Assembly: GCA_019695185.1 (NCBI GenBank)
Contig: JAIBAN010000006.1
Location: 62,001-126,000, forward strand
Length of the DNA stretch: 64,000 nt
From: Blastocatellia bacterium
GTDB lineage: Bacteria; Acidobacteriota; Blastocatellia; Chloracidobacteriales; Chloracidobacteriaceae
Direction of reading: 5' to 3'
Within the stretch, counting starts at the first letter, position 1, and every line of letters begins with the position of its first letter. Below the pieces are notes generated by a model, which saw only the letters and a program-made list of their open reading frames with translations, had not been told where the DNA came from and did not search any database. Made by a program: the position numbers and the translations under genes. Below are positions 55,986 through 64,000 of this stretch, piece after piece.

Positions 55986-57260
55986 ATGAATGAATTAGCT
56001 CACTCGAATGAATCAGGGTATTGGAATTTACTTCGAAACAACCGACCCGTCCGGCAGCTTTGGCTGGCCCAGGTGGTCAGCGAAATGGGAGACTGGCTCA
56101 ACTTTGTCGCGCTGGTCCAGACCATCAAACGCTTTACCCCCAATGCCGAGGCGGTCGGCTGGCTGATTGTGATTCAGATGCTGCCGTTCATGCTGATTGG
56201 CCCGATGGCGGGCATCGTGGCGGACCGGTTCAACCGGCGGCATGTCATGATTGCGGCAGACCTGCTGCGGATGGTGATTGTGTTGGGGTATGCCCTGATT
56301 CAGGAACCGGGGCAATTGTGGCTGCTGTATGTTCTGGCTGGACTTCATTTTTCGGTCACTGCCTTTTTCGAACCGGCACGGGCAGCGCTCATTCCCACCA
56401 TTGCCAAAGGAGAGGAATTACTTTCAGCCAATGCGCTGACCGGTGTCACGTGGTCAATGATGCTGGCCATCGGTGGCGGCTTGGGCGGATTGATTGCCGG
56501 TTTGTTCAGCCCGCGGACGGCTTTTCTGGCGGACGGTGCCACTTTTTTCTGTTCAGCTTTGCTGCTTCTAAGAATGAGCGGAGTCGGTCAGATTGCGCGC
56601 AATCCCCATAAATCCCACACCTCTGATGGCAGCCTCGTGCCGGCGATTCGTTTTTTGCGCGAACACCCCAGAGTTTTTGCAGTGCTCCTGGTCAAAAGCG
56701 GAATTTGTATCACGGCCAGTGGTGTCTGGCTGCTCCAAGTGGTGTATGGACAACGGGTTTTCCCGGTTGGAAATGACGGAGCATTTTCGGTCGGCCTGCT
56801 CTATGGAATGCATGGGTTGGGGGCCTTTTTCGGCGCGATTTTTACCAACCGGTTTGAACAAACCACCATGCGCCGTAGCCTCATTTTGATTTTGGCGGCC
56901 TTTGTCTTCCGCAGTGTGTTCTTTTTTGGTTGGGGAATGGCTGTAAATCTGGCTCAGGTGGCCATTGCGACCCTGTTCATTACCGCCTGCGGCAGCTTGC
57001 TCTGGGTGGTCAGCACCACTTTGTTGCAAATCCTTTCGCCGGATGAAATGCGCGGACGATTGTTTGCCATTGAAAATGCGTTACTCACCTTTTCAATGGC
57101 CAGCGGTACCTTTTTGATTGGCAGGGCGCTTGATGTGTGGCACCTGAGTCCAGCAGTCACTGCCCTGGCAACCGGTGGTGCCGCTTTGACGGTTGCCTTT
57201 CTGTGGCTGATGGTTGTGATGGTGTGGAATCGTCACGAACCGGAGGCTGCTGAAGCCTGA
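55986..57260 (+). CDS. MFS transporter
   Basis: 424 residues, about 12 membrane helices. The first-loop MFS signature is seen as GIVADRFNRRHVM after helix 2-3, and DEMRGRLFAIENAL in the second half. It belongs to the group of MFS efflux proteins related to macrolide/tetracycline exporters; the substrate is unknown. ATG at 55986 after an A-rich stretch without an SD; the frame from 55923 is not supported. Confidence 0.88.
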   Translation: MNELAHSNESGYWNLLRNNRPVRQLWLAQVVSEMGDWLNFVALVQTIKRFTPNAEAVGWLIVIQMLPFMLIGPMAGIVADRFNRRHVMIAADLLRMVIVLGYALIQEPGQLWLLYVLAGLHFSVTAFFEPARAALIPTIAKGEELLSANALTGVTWSMMLAIGGGLGGLIAGLFSPRTAFLADGATFFCSALLLLRMSGVGQIARNPHKSHTSDGSLVPAIRFLREHPRVFAVLLVKSGICITASGVWLLQVVYGQRVFPVGNDGAFSVGLLYGMHGLGAFFGAIFTNRFEQTTMRRSLILILAAFVFRSVFFFGWGMAVNLAQVAIATLFITACGSLLWVVSTTLLQILSPDEMRGRLFAIENALLTFSMASGTFLIGRALDVWHLSPAVTALATGGAALTVAFLWLMVVMVWNRHEPEAAEA

Positions 57261-57302
57261 ATCCATTCACCCTGAAACGCCTGCTTTTTTCCAGTGCCAA
57301 CC

Positions 57303-57345
57303 AGCCTGCCCGAAGAAAGGGCGGGCTCTGTTTTTCTTTTTTCTT
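57303..57345 (+). terminator. Rho-independent terminator after the MFS gene
   Basis: AGCCTGCCC-GAAGAAA-GGGCGGGCT forms a nine-base stem with one T-G pair, followed by CTGTTTTTCTTTTTT. Confidence 0.75.
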
Positions 57346-57546
57346 TCACTGGCTTTCCATGCGGTTTTTTCCCCCTCTGATGTCAGGGTTTTCCTGTATT
57401 GTCAGCTTGGAATGGTTTCGGCATACTCCTGCGGTACCTTCAAAAAAGTCGCTTTATATTATTGCTGAAATATCTGGTTCGGAATCTGAGACAGGCAAAA
57501 AGTTTTCTGAAATATCACGGGCGAACTTGGTTTTAATATCAAAATA

Positions 57547-58779
57547 ATGGGGGTGGCTATGCTCGAATTCCTCCAAAAGCTGTTTGCCAGGGATTTCATG
57601 CCGCATGGTCATTGTTACTTCTGGAGACCTGAAGTCCTGTGGCTGCATGTGCTTTCAGATGTGGTGATTGCACTCTCCTATTATTCAATTCCAATTGCCC
57701 TGCTGTATTTTGTCAGGAAACGAATGGACTTGGCCTTCAAGTGGATGTTTGTGCTGTTCGGGGCTTTTATTTTTTCCTGCGGTACAACCCATATTCTCAG
57801 TGTGTGGGTGATTTGGAATCCGACCTACCGGGTTGAAGGGGTTATCAAATTGGCCACCGCCGGGATTTCACTGGTTACCGCCCACCTGTTGTGGATCCTC
57901 ATCCCCAAAGCTCTGGCCCTCCCCGGTCCATACGAGCTGAAACAAACCAATCTCAAGCTACAGGAAGCTTATGAGTCACTGGAACGCCGGGTTGCCGAGC
58001 GCACAGTGGAGCTGACCGAAACCAATCAACGGCTGCGCCTTGAGATTGAGGAGCATAAACGAACCCAGGCCATTCTTGAAAAACAGAAACAGGAACTGGC
58101 CCGTTCCAATGCCGATTTGCAGCAGTTTGCCTATGTTGCTTCGCACGATTTGCAGGAACCGCTCCGCATGGTTGCCAGCTATACCCAGTTACTGGCCCGT
58201 CGGTATAAAGGAAAACTGGATGCCGATGCTGATGAGTTTATTCATTTTGCGGTGGATGGCGCGACCAGGGTCCAGGAACTGATAAGTGATTTGGTCATGT
58301 TTTCAAAGGTTGGCAGTCAGGCCAAACCTTTTGAGTTAATAGACTGCAACACATCGCTCAACCAGGCGCTGGCCAATTTGAAAGTTGCCTGTGAGGAACG
58401 GAAAGCAGTCATTCATTTCACCCCTCTCCCCACTATCCTGGCTGACCCCAGCCAGATTGTGCTGGTTTTTCAGAACCTGATTGGAAATGCCCTGCGATTT
58501 TGCCATGACGTTCCAATCATTCATATATCAGCCAGACTACAGGACAATGAGTGGGTGTTTAGCGTGAAAGACAATGGAATTGGGATTGAGCCCCGCTTTT
58601 TTGAGCGGATTTTTGTGATTTTTCAGCGCCTGCATACCAAATCGGAGTACCCCGGTAGCGGGATTGGACTGTCTATCTGTAAGCGTATTGTGGAACGTCA
58701 TGGTGGTCGGATTTGGGTGCAATCCGAACCCCAGGTTGGCACCACCTTTTTCTTTTCATTACCTGCCATTGATTCATAA
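57547..58779 (+). CDS. Ethylene-receptor-like sensor histidine kinase
   Basis: 410 residues. Three membrane helices (about 30-120) form an ethylene-binding-type domain: D38, Y45, I75, C78 and H82 line up with Arabidopsis ETR1 D25, Y32, I62, C65 and H69 with one constant offset of 13, so the copper ligands C78/H82 are present. HisKA follows a coiled-coil linker (about 130-190), with H200 in YVASHDLQEPLRM (phytochrome-like), then HATPase with DNGIGIEPRFF and GSGIGLSI. There is no GAF. The start at ATG 57547 is used. It heads an operon with the hybrid kinase and a small receiver. The signal could be ethylene, but other small ligands are not excluded. Confidence 0.85.
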   Translation: MGVAMLEFLQKLFARDFMPHGHCYFWRPEVLWLHVLSDVVIALSYYSIPIALLYFVRKRMDLAFKWMFVLFGAFIFSCGTTHILSVWVIWNPTYRVEGVIKLATAGISLVTAHLLWILIPKALALPGPYELKQTNLKLQEAYESLERRVAERTVELTETNQRLRLEIEEHKRTQAILEKQKQELARSNADLQQFAYVASHDLQEPLRMVASYTQLLARRYKGKLDADADEFIHFAVDGATRVQELISDLVMFSKVGSQAKPFELIDCNTSLNQALANLKVACEERKAVIHFTPLPTILADPSQIVLVFQNLIGNALRFCHDVPIIHISARLQDNEWVFSVKDNGIGIEPRFFERIFVIFQRLHTKSEYPGSGIGLSICKRIVERHGGRIWVQSEPQVGTTFFFSLPAIDS

Positions 58780-58813
58780 AAGAGGTTTATTTTTCAGAAA
58801 GGAGCATTCATCT

Positions 58814-59962
58814 ATGGATCCACTTTCAATCCTGCTGGTGGAGGATAATCCTGGTGATGTCCGATTGCTTGAGTCGTATTTGTGGGAAACTTCCTTCCCC
58901 TGGAAAATGAGACATACAAGTTATCTTGAGAAAGCAATGCAATTGGCTGCCTCCGAGCCATGTGATGTGTGCCTGTTGGACTTATCCCTGCCGGATGGAT
59001 TCGGCCTCGACACCGTGACCAAAATGTGTCTGAGTTGCCCTTTGATGCCGATTGTGGTGATGACCTCCTTGAATGATGAAGGACTGGCCGTGGCTGCTGT
59101 CCGACAGGGAGCGCAGGACTATCTGGTCAAGAATCAATTGAACAGTCAATTGCTGATTCGTTCCATCCGCTATGCCATCGAACGGAAAAAATCTGAAGAG
59201 GCACTGGCTCAGACGGTTTCCGAGTTACGGAAAATGGATGCCTTGAAGGATAAGTTTCTCAGCGTTGTCTCGCATGATTTGCGGAACCCGCTGGCAGTCA
59301 TAACTGGTGTGCTTGAATTGATTGGGTCAGGTTTTTATGGGGCAATTACACCCCTTCAACATGAGGCTGTAAAGGATGCCATTCAATCAGGGGACCGGAT
59401 GAACCGGCTGATTCGGGACCTGCTTGATGTATCCCGGATTGAGGCTGGAACTCTGGTGCTGGAGCGGCACTTGGTTTCACTGCTTATGCTTTTAAAGAGA
59501 ATCGTTTTTGAAGCTGATATTGTTGGCCGGGGGCGAGGGATTCAGGTGGTTGGGGATTGGAAGCCGGAGGATTTGATGATACAGGTTGACCCTGACCGGA
59601 TGACACAGGCGATTGAAAATATTGTGTCCAATGCCCTGCGGTTTGCCAGTCATGAGGTGCAGCTTTCGGTAACGACAGATGCCAATGAGATTCGGATTTT
59701 GATTGCGGATGATGGTCCGGGAATTCCGCCATCGGAGTTATCCAAAATCTTTGACCGGTTTACTCAGGCCGATACCGAACGCTCTAAAGGTGGGCTGGGG
59801 CTCGGTTTATCAGTGGCCCAGGAAATTATTCTGGCTCATGGAGGCCGGGTCTGGGCGGAAAATCTTTCCTATCGCCTGGATACGGACCTTTCAGATCATA
59901 TTTCAGATCATATTTCCGGTGCCTGCTTTACCATCGTCCTGCCATACACAAAGGAGGGGTGA
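58814..59962 (+). CDS. Receiver-histidine kinase hybrid protein
   Basis: 382 residues. An N-terminal receiver with D56 in VCLLDLSLP and acid pocket E10-D11 is followed by a HisKA domain with the phospho-acceptor in VVSHDLRNPLAVI (about 155), then HATPase with NIVSNALRF, ADDGPGIPPSEL and GGLGLGLSVAQE. No membrane segment. ATG at 58814 follows AAAGGAG. It is likely a relay partner of the preceding ethylene-receptor-like kinase. Confidence 0.88.
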   Translation: MDPLSILLVEDNPGDVRLLESYLWETSFPWKMRHTSYLEKAMQLAASEPCDVCLLDLSLPDGFGLDTVTKMCLSCPLMPIVVMTSLNDEGLAVAAVRQGAQDYLVKNQLNSQLLIRSIRYAIERKKSEEALAQTVSELRKMDALKDKFLSVVSHDLRNPLAVITGVLELIGSGFYGAITPLQHEAVKDAIQSGDRMNRLIRDLLDVSRIEAGTLVLERHLVSLLMLLKRIVFEADIVGRGRGIQVVGDWKPEDLMIQVDPDRMTQAIENIVSNALRFASHEVQLSVTTDANEIRILIADDGPGIPPSELSKIFDRFTQADTERSKGGLGLGLSVAQEIILAHGGRVWAENLSYRLDTDLSDHISDHISGACFTIVLPYTKEG

Positions 59963-60426
59963 TGCCCAAGGATGTTCATATTCTACTGATTGAAGACAAT
60001 TTGGGCGATGTTCGGCTGATTCAGGAAACCTTTCGGGAAGCCCAGGTCAAGGGCCAAATTGAGTATGTTACGGATGGGCTGAAGGCCAGTGCCTATTTGT
60101 ATCAGGAACCACCCTATCAACATGCCGTTCGCCCTGACCTGATTCTGCTGGATTTGAACTTGCCCAGGAAAGATGGCCGCGAATTGCTTGTCAAAATCAA
60201 ACAAAACGACAACCTCAAACAGATTCCAGTGTTGGTGCTGTCCACCTCAGAAGATGAAGCTGATATCTGGAAAAGCTATGAGGCACATGCCAATTGTTAT
60301 CTGAAAAAACCGATGAACTTTGACGAGTTTTACCGATTGATTCAGGCCATTGAAATGTTTTGGCTGCAAAAAGCCAAACTGCCTCCGCAACAAAACCCTT
60401 CCACCTTGACTATGGGCACTCATTAA
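59962..60426 (+). CDS. Rcp1-like single-domain response regulator
   Basis: 154 residues, a stand-alone receiver with D64 in LILLDLNLP, E11-D12 and YLKKPMN. The extension between beta1 and helix 2 (YQEPPYQHAVRP) is typical of Rcp1-type regulators that pair with phytochrome kinases. The ATG overlaps the previous stop (TGATG) and has AAGGAGG just before it, so translation is probably coupled. The 3' end overlaps truB by four bases, convergently. Confidence 0.9.
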   Translation: MPKDVHILLIEDNLGDVRLIQETFREAQVKGQIEYVTDGLKASAYLYQEPPYQHAVRPDLILLDLNLPRKDGRELLVKIKQNDNLKQIPVLVLSTSEDEADIWKSYEAHANCYLKKPMNFDEFYRLIQAIEMFWLQKAKLPPQQNPSTLTMGTH

Positions 60427-61376
60427 TCAGCAAAAACCACTTGGGGCCGGGCAACGGCTTGGGCCGCATCAAAGCGCGCAATGCCCAGTAGTTCCCCTGC
60501 CTCGTCACAAACTGCCAGGAACGGCTGATTGGGGGAAAGGTCGGAAACATCAGTTTCGGCTGGTACCGGAATCGGCTGACCATACCGGAACCTCAATTGC
60601 ACTTCCGCATCCACCTGAAACCGGGGCCAATCAGGCAATAGCTCAACCGGTTTGAGAATACACTCCTCTGTTCCCATAATTGCCATCAAATCAGCAACAT
60701 GTTGAATTGTCACGGCTTGTTCAAGCGAAAACGGTCCAATCCGGGTCCGTCGCAGGGCCGTTAAATGTGCGCCACAACCGAGTTTCTCCCCTAAGTCATG
60801 GGCCAGGGTGCGAATATAGGTTCCTGCCGAACAGGAGACCTTGACGAGAGCTTCCGGAAAACCACGCTCTCCGCTACGGAGGAGTTTCCCTTCTTCGGTG
60901 GGAACAATTTCAAGGGAATGAATCTGAATCGGAACTGCTGCCCGAAAGACGACCTGTCCCTGCCGCGCCAGCTTATGAAGGGAAATTCCCTCCAGTTTTT
61001 TGGCCGAAAACATGGGGGGAATCTGTTGTTGCAATCCCAGGAAGGTTTGCAGGGTCGTTTGGACCTGTTCCTCGGTCAGGTCTTCCGGCATTTTGGGCAG
61101 AGTGATGGGCGAACCAGTGTAATCCTGAGTGGTGGTGGCATATCCAAACCGAATCGTGGCTTCATAGGATTTGTCCTTGCCGGTCAGGAATTGTGACAGG
61201 CGGGTGCAATGGCCCAGGCAAATCAACAGCAACCCGGTGGCAAACGGATCCAGTGTGCCGGTATGGCCGATTCGCTTGTTGCGCAGGATGTGGCGCAACC
61301 GGGCTACCACATCATGCGAGGTCATGCCAATCGGTTTATCAATCAGAAGTCCGCCGTGGAGAGGAAGTTTCAGCAT
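60423..61376 (-). CDS. truB: tRNA pseudouridine-55 synthase TruB
   Basis: 317 residues. GLLIDKPIGMTSHDVVARLRH, the catalytic aspartate in GHTGTLDPFATGLLL, the YEATIRFGYATTTQD segment and SCSAGTYIRTLAHDLGEKL are typical. It isomerises U55 in tRNA. A C-terminal PUA-like domain (about 250-310) is present. Its stop overlaps the response regulator end. Its start codon lies just before the intergenic region holding the bufferin promoter. Confidence 0.93.
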   Translation of the reverse strand: MLKLPLHGGLLIDKPIGMTSHDVVARLRHILRNKRIGHTGTLDPFATGLLLICLGHCTRLSQFLTGKDKSYEATIRFGYATTTQDYTGSPITLPKMPEDLTEEQVQTTLQTFLGLQQQIPPMFSAKKLEGISLHKLARQGQVVFRAAVPIQIHSLEIVPTEEGKLLRSGERGFPEALVKVSCSAGTYIRTLAHDLGEKLGCGAHLTALRRTRIGPFSLEQAVTIQHVADLMAIMGTEECILKPVELLPDWPRFQVDAEVQLRFRYGQPIPVPAETDVSDLSPNQPFLAVCDEAGELLGIARFDAAQAVARPQVVFAD

Positions 61377-62082
61377 GGAATATTGAAATTATTTCAGACG
61401 GGGGTGAAATAAAAGTTGCACTTGCCGAATTGTAGCCGCATCACGTCCAACTGAACAAGCCTGATAACTCAAACGAACTATCAAAAAATGAAATTGGCTT
61501 CAGTACGGAAAAGCTCGATTTTTCAAAGACATGCCCCTTTGATGGGGGCTTGGACAGGATAAGCCAGGCAGGTTTTACAAGAAAAAATTTGAAAAAGATG
61601 CGCAAAACACATAGACTGCGGCATCCAAAAAACAACGCATATGCGTATCTGGTGCATCAAGCGCGATATTCCTTCAAAAACAAATACCAGAAAGTTGTAC
61701 GATCACGTGTCCTCCTGTACCAAACCAGGTTTTTTCAGCATGATGAACTGAGCGGGCATTTTCATGTCTGAACCCAGTTTCTGCTCCGGGTTTGTGTCTG
61801 CGGACGTTGCCATTTTTAGATCTTTGCAATCTTTTTAAGTTTTTGCTGTGTGGTCGCTAGGAAGTTTTTCGACCTTGCACAGATAGCGAATTCCACCAGG
61901 CTTTGCCTTGGGGAAACGGGTGGTTGTTCGTCACCCTGAACTACAAAAACGGTTCAAACCCACAGGTTGCATCAGGAGAAGGTGCAGTCGGGAACAACAA
62001 CTTTCGAAACCAAACAATGGATGCGGGTTTTGGGAAACCTTCATCCGACACTTTCACAATCTACACACATAGGGGAATAACT
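61377..62082. other. Intergenic region upstream of the bufferin-type genes
   Basis: 706 bases. A small hairpin GCCCC-N7-GGGGC lies at 61533-61549. 61809-61850 is T-rich and may hold the promoter of the buf genes. Frames of 73 and 60 codons here have no support. No repeat family and no ncRNA was recognised. Confidence 0.5.
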
Positions 62083-62553
62083 ATGAATCGGAGAGAATTT
62101 CTCAACAATTTGATGGGTGCCGCAGTGGCCGGCATGGTGGTTGGTGCTGGTTCTTCAGTGTTTGCGGCTGGCAAAGCCGAATGCAAGAGCAAGTCGAGCT
62201 GCAAAGGCAAGAACGAATGCAAAGGCCATAACGAATGCAAGGGTAAAGGCGGCTGCAAGACCGGCGACGGCGGTTGCAAAGGCAAGAATTCCTGCAAAGG
62301 CAAAGGCGGCTGCAAAACGACTGATTCCAAAGCCGCTGCTCCGGCCAAGCACGAATGCAAAGGAAAGAATGAATGCAAAGGCCAGGGCGGTTGCAAGTCG
62401 GGCGACAAAGGCTGCAAAGGCAAGAACACCTGCAAGGGCAAAGGTGGCTGCAAGTCCGATGCCAAAGCTTCCTGCAAGTCGAAAGACAGCAAGTCTTCCT
62501 GCAAGTCGAAAGACGGCAAATCATCATGCAAAGCTGCTGAAAAGAAGGGCTAG
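62083..62553 (+). CDS. bufA: Bufferin-type RiPP precursor, 17 Cys-Lys pairs, Tat-like leader
   Basis: 156 residues. The leader MNRREFLNNLMGAAVAGMVVGAGSSVFAA has a twin-arginine motif (NRREFL) and a hydrophobic core. The core region from C34 to C149 has 17 cysteines, every one followed by Lys, mostly at six-residue spacing (34, 40, 46, 52, 58, 65, 71, 77, then 92, 98, 104, 111, 117, 123, 131, 140, 149). Motifs such as CKGKNECKG and CKGKGGCK occur in two tandem halves. GGGGA precedes the ATG. The next gene is DUF692, so it is likely the modified, exported copper-binding peptide. Symbol used by similarity to the BufA2 group. Confidence 0.85.
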   Translation: MNRREFLNNLMGAAVAGMVVGAGSSVFAAGKAECKSKSSCKGKNECKGHNECKGKGGCKTGDGGCKGKNSCKGKGGCKTTDSKAAAPAKHECKGKNECKGQGGCKSGDKGCKGKNTCKGKGGCKSDAKASCKSKDSKSSCKSKDGKSSCKAAEKKG

Positions 62554-62714
62554 TTCCTTCTTTTTTGCTTTCATGAGTCGGGAACCGGGGCTTGCCGCCC
62601 TGGTTCTCGGCTATTTTTTTATGGGCTGAATGGTTGTGTTTGTGGCTTTCTTTCAATGAAAACCGCAGATTCCGTTCGTGGGTGCAGGCTTCGAACAAAA
62701 AAGGAAGTTTGGTT

Positions 62715-63575
62715 ATGACGCCGAATCGCTGGAATTTTCCGGACCTGGGTTATGGCATTGGCCTCCGGTCGGTCCACTTTGGTGAGATTCTTGAAACCAA
62801 CCCGCCGATTGATTGGTTTGAAATCATTTCAGAAAATTTTATGGATACCAAAGGGCGTCCGCTTTATGTGCTGGACCAGATTGCCGAACGGTATCCGATT
62901 GTCATGCATGGGGTTTCGCTTTCGATTGGAAGCACCGACCCGTTGGACCTTGAATATCTGCGCAAACTAAAGGAGTTGGCGGCGCGGGTGCGCTCGCCTT
63001 GGGTGTCAGACCACCTGTGCTGGACGGGTGTGCATGGGCAGAATGTGCATGACCTGCTGCCGATGCCGTATAACGAAGAAACCCTGCGCTACACGATTGA
63101 GCGCGTCAAAGCTGTCTCGGAAATTCTGGAGCGACCGTTGGTGATTGAAAACCCATCGTCCTATGTCGAATTTGCCAATTCAACCATGACGGAATGGGAT
63201 TTTCTGGCCCGCTTAGCTGAAGAGTCTGATTGCGGATTGTTGTTTGATGTCAACAATGTGTATGTCAGTTCCTTCAACCACAGTTTTGACCCAAATCTGT
63301 ACATTGACGCCATTCCCCATGACCGGGTCGTGCAATATCATCTGGCCGGACATACCAATAAAGAAACCCACATCATTGATACCCATAACGACCATGTGAT
63401 TGACCAGGTGTGGGAACTGTATCGCCGTTCCTGTGCCCTCAGCGGCGGACGGTCAACCCTGGTTGAATGGGACGACGATATTCCGGATTTGGCGGTGGTT
63501 CATGCCGAAGTGCTGAAAGCCAAGGCACTCCGCTCCCAGACGGCAACGGCAGTGGGAGGTGCGCATGGCGACTAG
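62715..63575 (+). CDS. bufB: DUF692 multinuclear iron oxygenase (BufB/MNIO)
   Basis: 286 residues. TIM-barrel MNIO family, as in MbnB, TglH and BufB. Candidate iron ligands are visible: H65 in VMHGVSL, D99-H100 in VSDHLCW, H112, Glu in VIENPSSYVEF, Asp in LLFDVNNVY, and His in HLAGHTNKE and DTHNDHV. In known systems it converts Cys side chains into oxazolone/thioamide or thiooxazole groups with O2. ATG at 62715 follows AAGGAAG, 161 bases after bufA. It overlaps the next gene by 11 bases. The substrate is very probably the preceding precursor. Confidence 0.9.
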   Translation: MTPNRWNFPDLGYGIGLRSVHFGEILETNPPIDWFEIISENFMDTKGRPLYVLDQIAERYPIVMHGVSLSIGSTDPLDLEYLRKLKELAARVRSPWVSDHLCWTGVHGQNVHDLLPMPYNEETLRYTIERVKAVSEILERPLVIENPSSYVEFANSTMTEWDFLARLAEESDCGLLFDVNNVYVSSFNHSFDPNLYIDAIPHDRVVQYHLAGHTNKETHIIDTHNDHVIDQVWELYRRSCALSGGRSTLVEWDDDIPDLAVVHAEVLKAKALRSQTATAVGGAHGD

Positions 63576-64000
63576 TGTGGCACTCGCAAAAATGCAAAGC
63601 TGGATGCAAACCTATCTGGTTCACTTTGGCACCGAGGAAGAGGCACTTTCTGACGCCAGCCGGGCAGTTGACACATCAGTGGAGGAAGCTGCCCAGTATA
63701 TTTTGCCGACCAAAGACCTGACCGCGATTGACCGGTTGGAAATCTATCGGGTGCAATACCTGATGCGGATGACTGACGCCCTCAAAATTGATTTTTACGG
63801 CATTGTTGATTACCTGGGCGAAGACGATTTCGAGCGGTTGGTTGAACGCTACGTGCAGAAATTCCCATCCCGTAACTACAACCTGGACCGTTTGAGCGAC
63901 CACTTCCCGGAATTTATCCTCCAGGATGAAAAACTGGCCCGGCGTGAGTTTCTGCATGATTTGGCGCGGCTCGAACTGGCTGTGGTTGAGTCATTTGCGG
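63565..64000 (+). CDS. bufC: DUF2063-type partner protein (BufC/HvfC), 3' end beyond window
   Basis: 145 residues visible, open to the right edge. N-terminal DUF2063 pattern: DRLEIYRVQYLMRMTDAL, LGEDDFERLVERYVQKFPSRNYNL, LSDHFPEFIL and LARLELAVVESFA. In HvfC/BufC/MbnC-like proteins this helical part helps recognise the precursor leader and pairs with the MNIO enzyme. ATG at 63565 with GGGAGG upstream overlaps the bufB stop by 11 bases, indicating translational coupling. Confidence 0.85.
   Translation, partial: MATSVALAKMQSWMQTYLVHFGTEEEALSDASRAVDTSVEEAAQYILPTKDLTAIDRLEIYRVQYLMRMTDALKIDFYGIVDYLGEDDFERLVERYVQKFPSRNYNLDRLSDHFPEFILQDEKLARREFLHDLARLELAVVESFA

Noticed and set aside
61903-62082. 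N-terminal extension of the bufA frame
   Set aside because: The ATG at 62083 starts a clean Tat-like leader with GGGGA before it; the upstream part has no signal features.
62061-62698. Long frames antisense to or overlapping bufA
   Set aside because: They are shadows of the repetitive Cys-Lys codons (TGC AAG) and are rich in Leu/Pro or Cys/Arg runs without domains.

Overview
The window looks like chromosomal DNA of a free-living Gram-negative-type bacterium, most likely an Acidobacteriota member (possibly Blastocatellia-like). This is inferred from gene content and is not proven: a type IV pilus ATPase block next to FHA/GAF kinases, a HEAT-cyclophilin fusion, SpoIIE-type phosphatase, ComEC, GlnE, membrane spermidine-synthase-like proteins and a bufferin-type cluster. 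Genes are densely packed on both strands. No rRNA, tRNA, CRISPR array, prophage or replication origin was seen.

Layout. 0-10.4 kb (minus): pilB-pilT-pilC, a PilS-like kinase, an FHA-GAF kinase and a GAF/proline-rich protein cut by the left edge; a good sigma70-type promoter precedes pilB. 10.5-24.6 kb: comEC, glnE, a class III aminotransferase, an AraC regulator with a cupin protein, a YifB-type AAA ATPase, an enoyl-CoA hydratase-like enzyme and a ThrE-type exporter. 24.8-27.2 kb: an AT-richer accessory patch with a secreted protein, a PIN-domain gene split at a canonical -1 slippery site, and a run of five hairpins. 27.2-34.4 kb: amidohydrolase, alpha/beta hydrolase, TudS-like DUF523 protein, PLP decarboxylase and a membrane SpoIIE phosphatase. 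34.4-35.2 kb is a long non-coding stretch. 35.2-43 kb: a second FHA-GAF kinase, a PAP2 membrane enzyme, miaA, a small protein, 3-hydroxyacyl-CoA dehydrogenase, an MBL-fold hydrolase and a peptidoglycan-binding protein. 43.0-45.4 kb: a DUF4846 gene cleanly interrupted by a 1.48-kb insertion sequence whose own transposase carries an amber codon. 45.4-50.5 kb: two membrane proteins with spermidine-synthase-like domains. 51-53.6 kb: phoU-phoB-phoR-like set. 53.6-57.3 kb: HEAT-cyclophilin protein and an MFS transporter. 57.5-60.4 kb: a three-gene signalling operon headed by a histidine kinase with an ethylene-receptor-type membrane domain. 60.4-61.4 kb: truB. 62.1-64.0 kb: a bufA-bufB-bufC-type RiPP cluster cut by the right edge.

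Two themes stand out. First, the right-edge cluster encodes a 156-residue precursor with a twin-arginine-like leader and 17 Cys-Lys pairs, followed by a DUF692 (MNIO) enzyme and a DUF2063 partner: a likely copper-binding modified peptide. Second, at least fifteen intergenic spacers are filled by short tandem repeats (mostly 7-nt words, also 9 and 26 nt) arranged as two opposed arms around a 30-80 nt centre. Several different word families share this same architecture, which resembles the heptanucleotide STRR repeats of cyanobacteria but is inverted and paired. Many open frames in these spacers are only translations of the repeats, and I trimmed gene starts accordingly.
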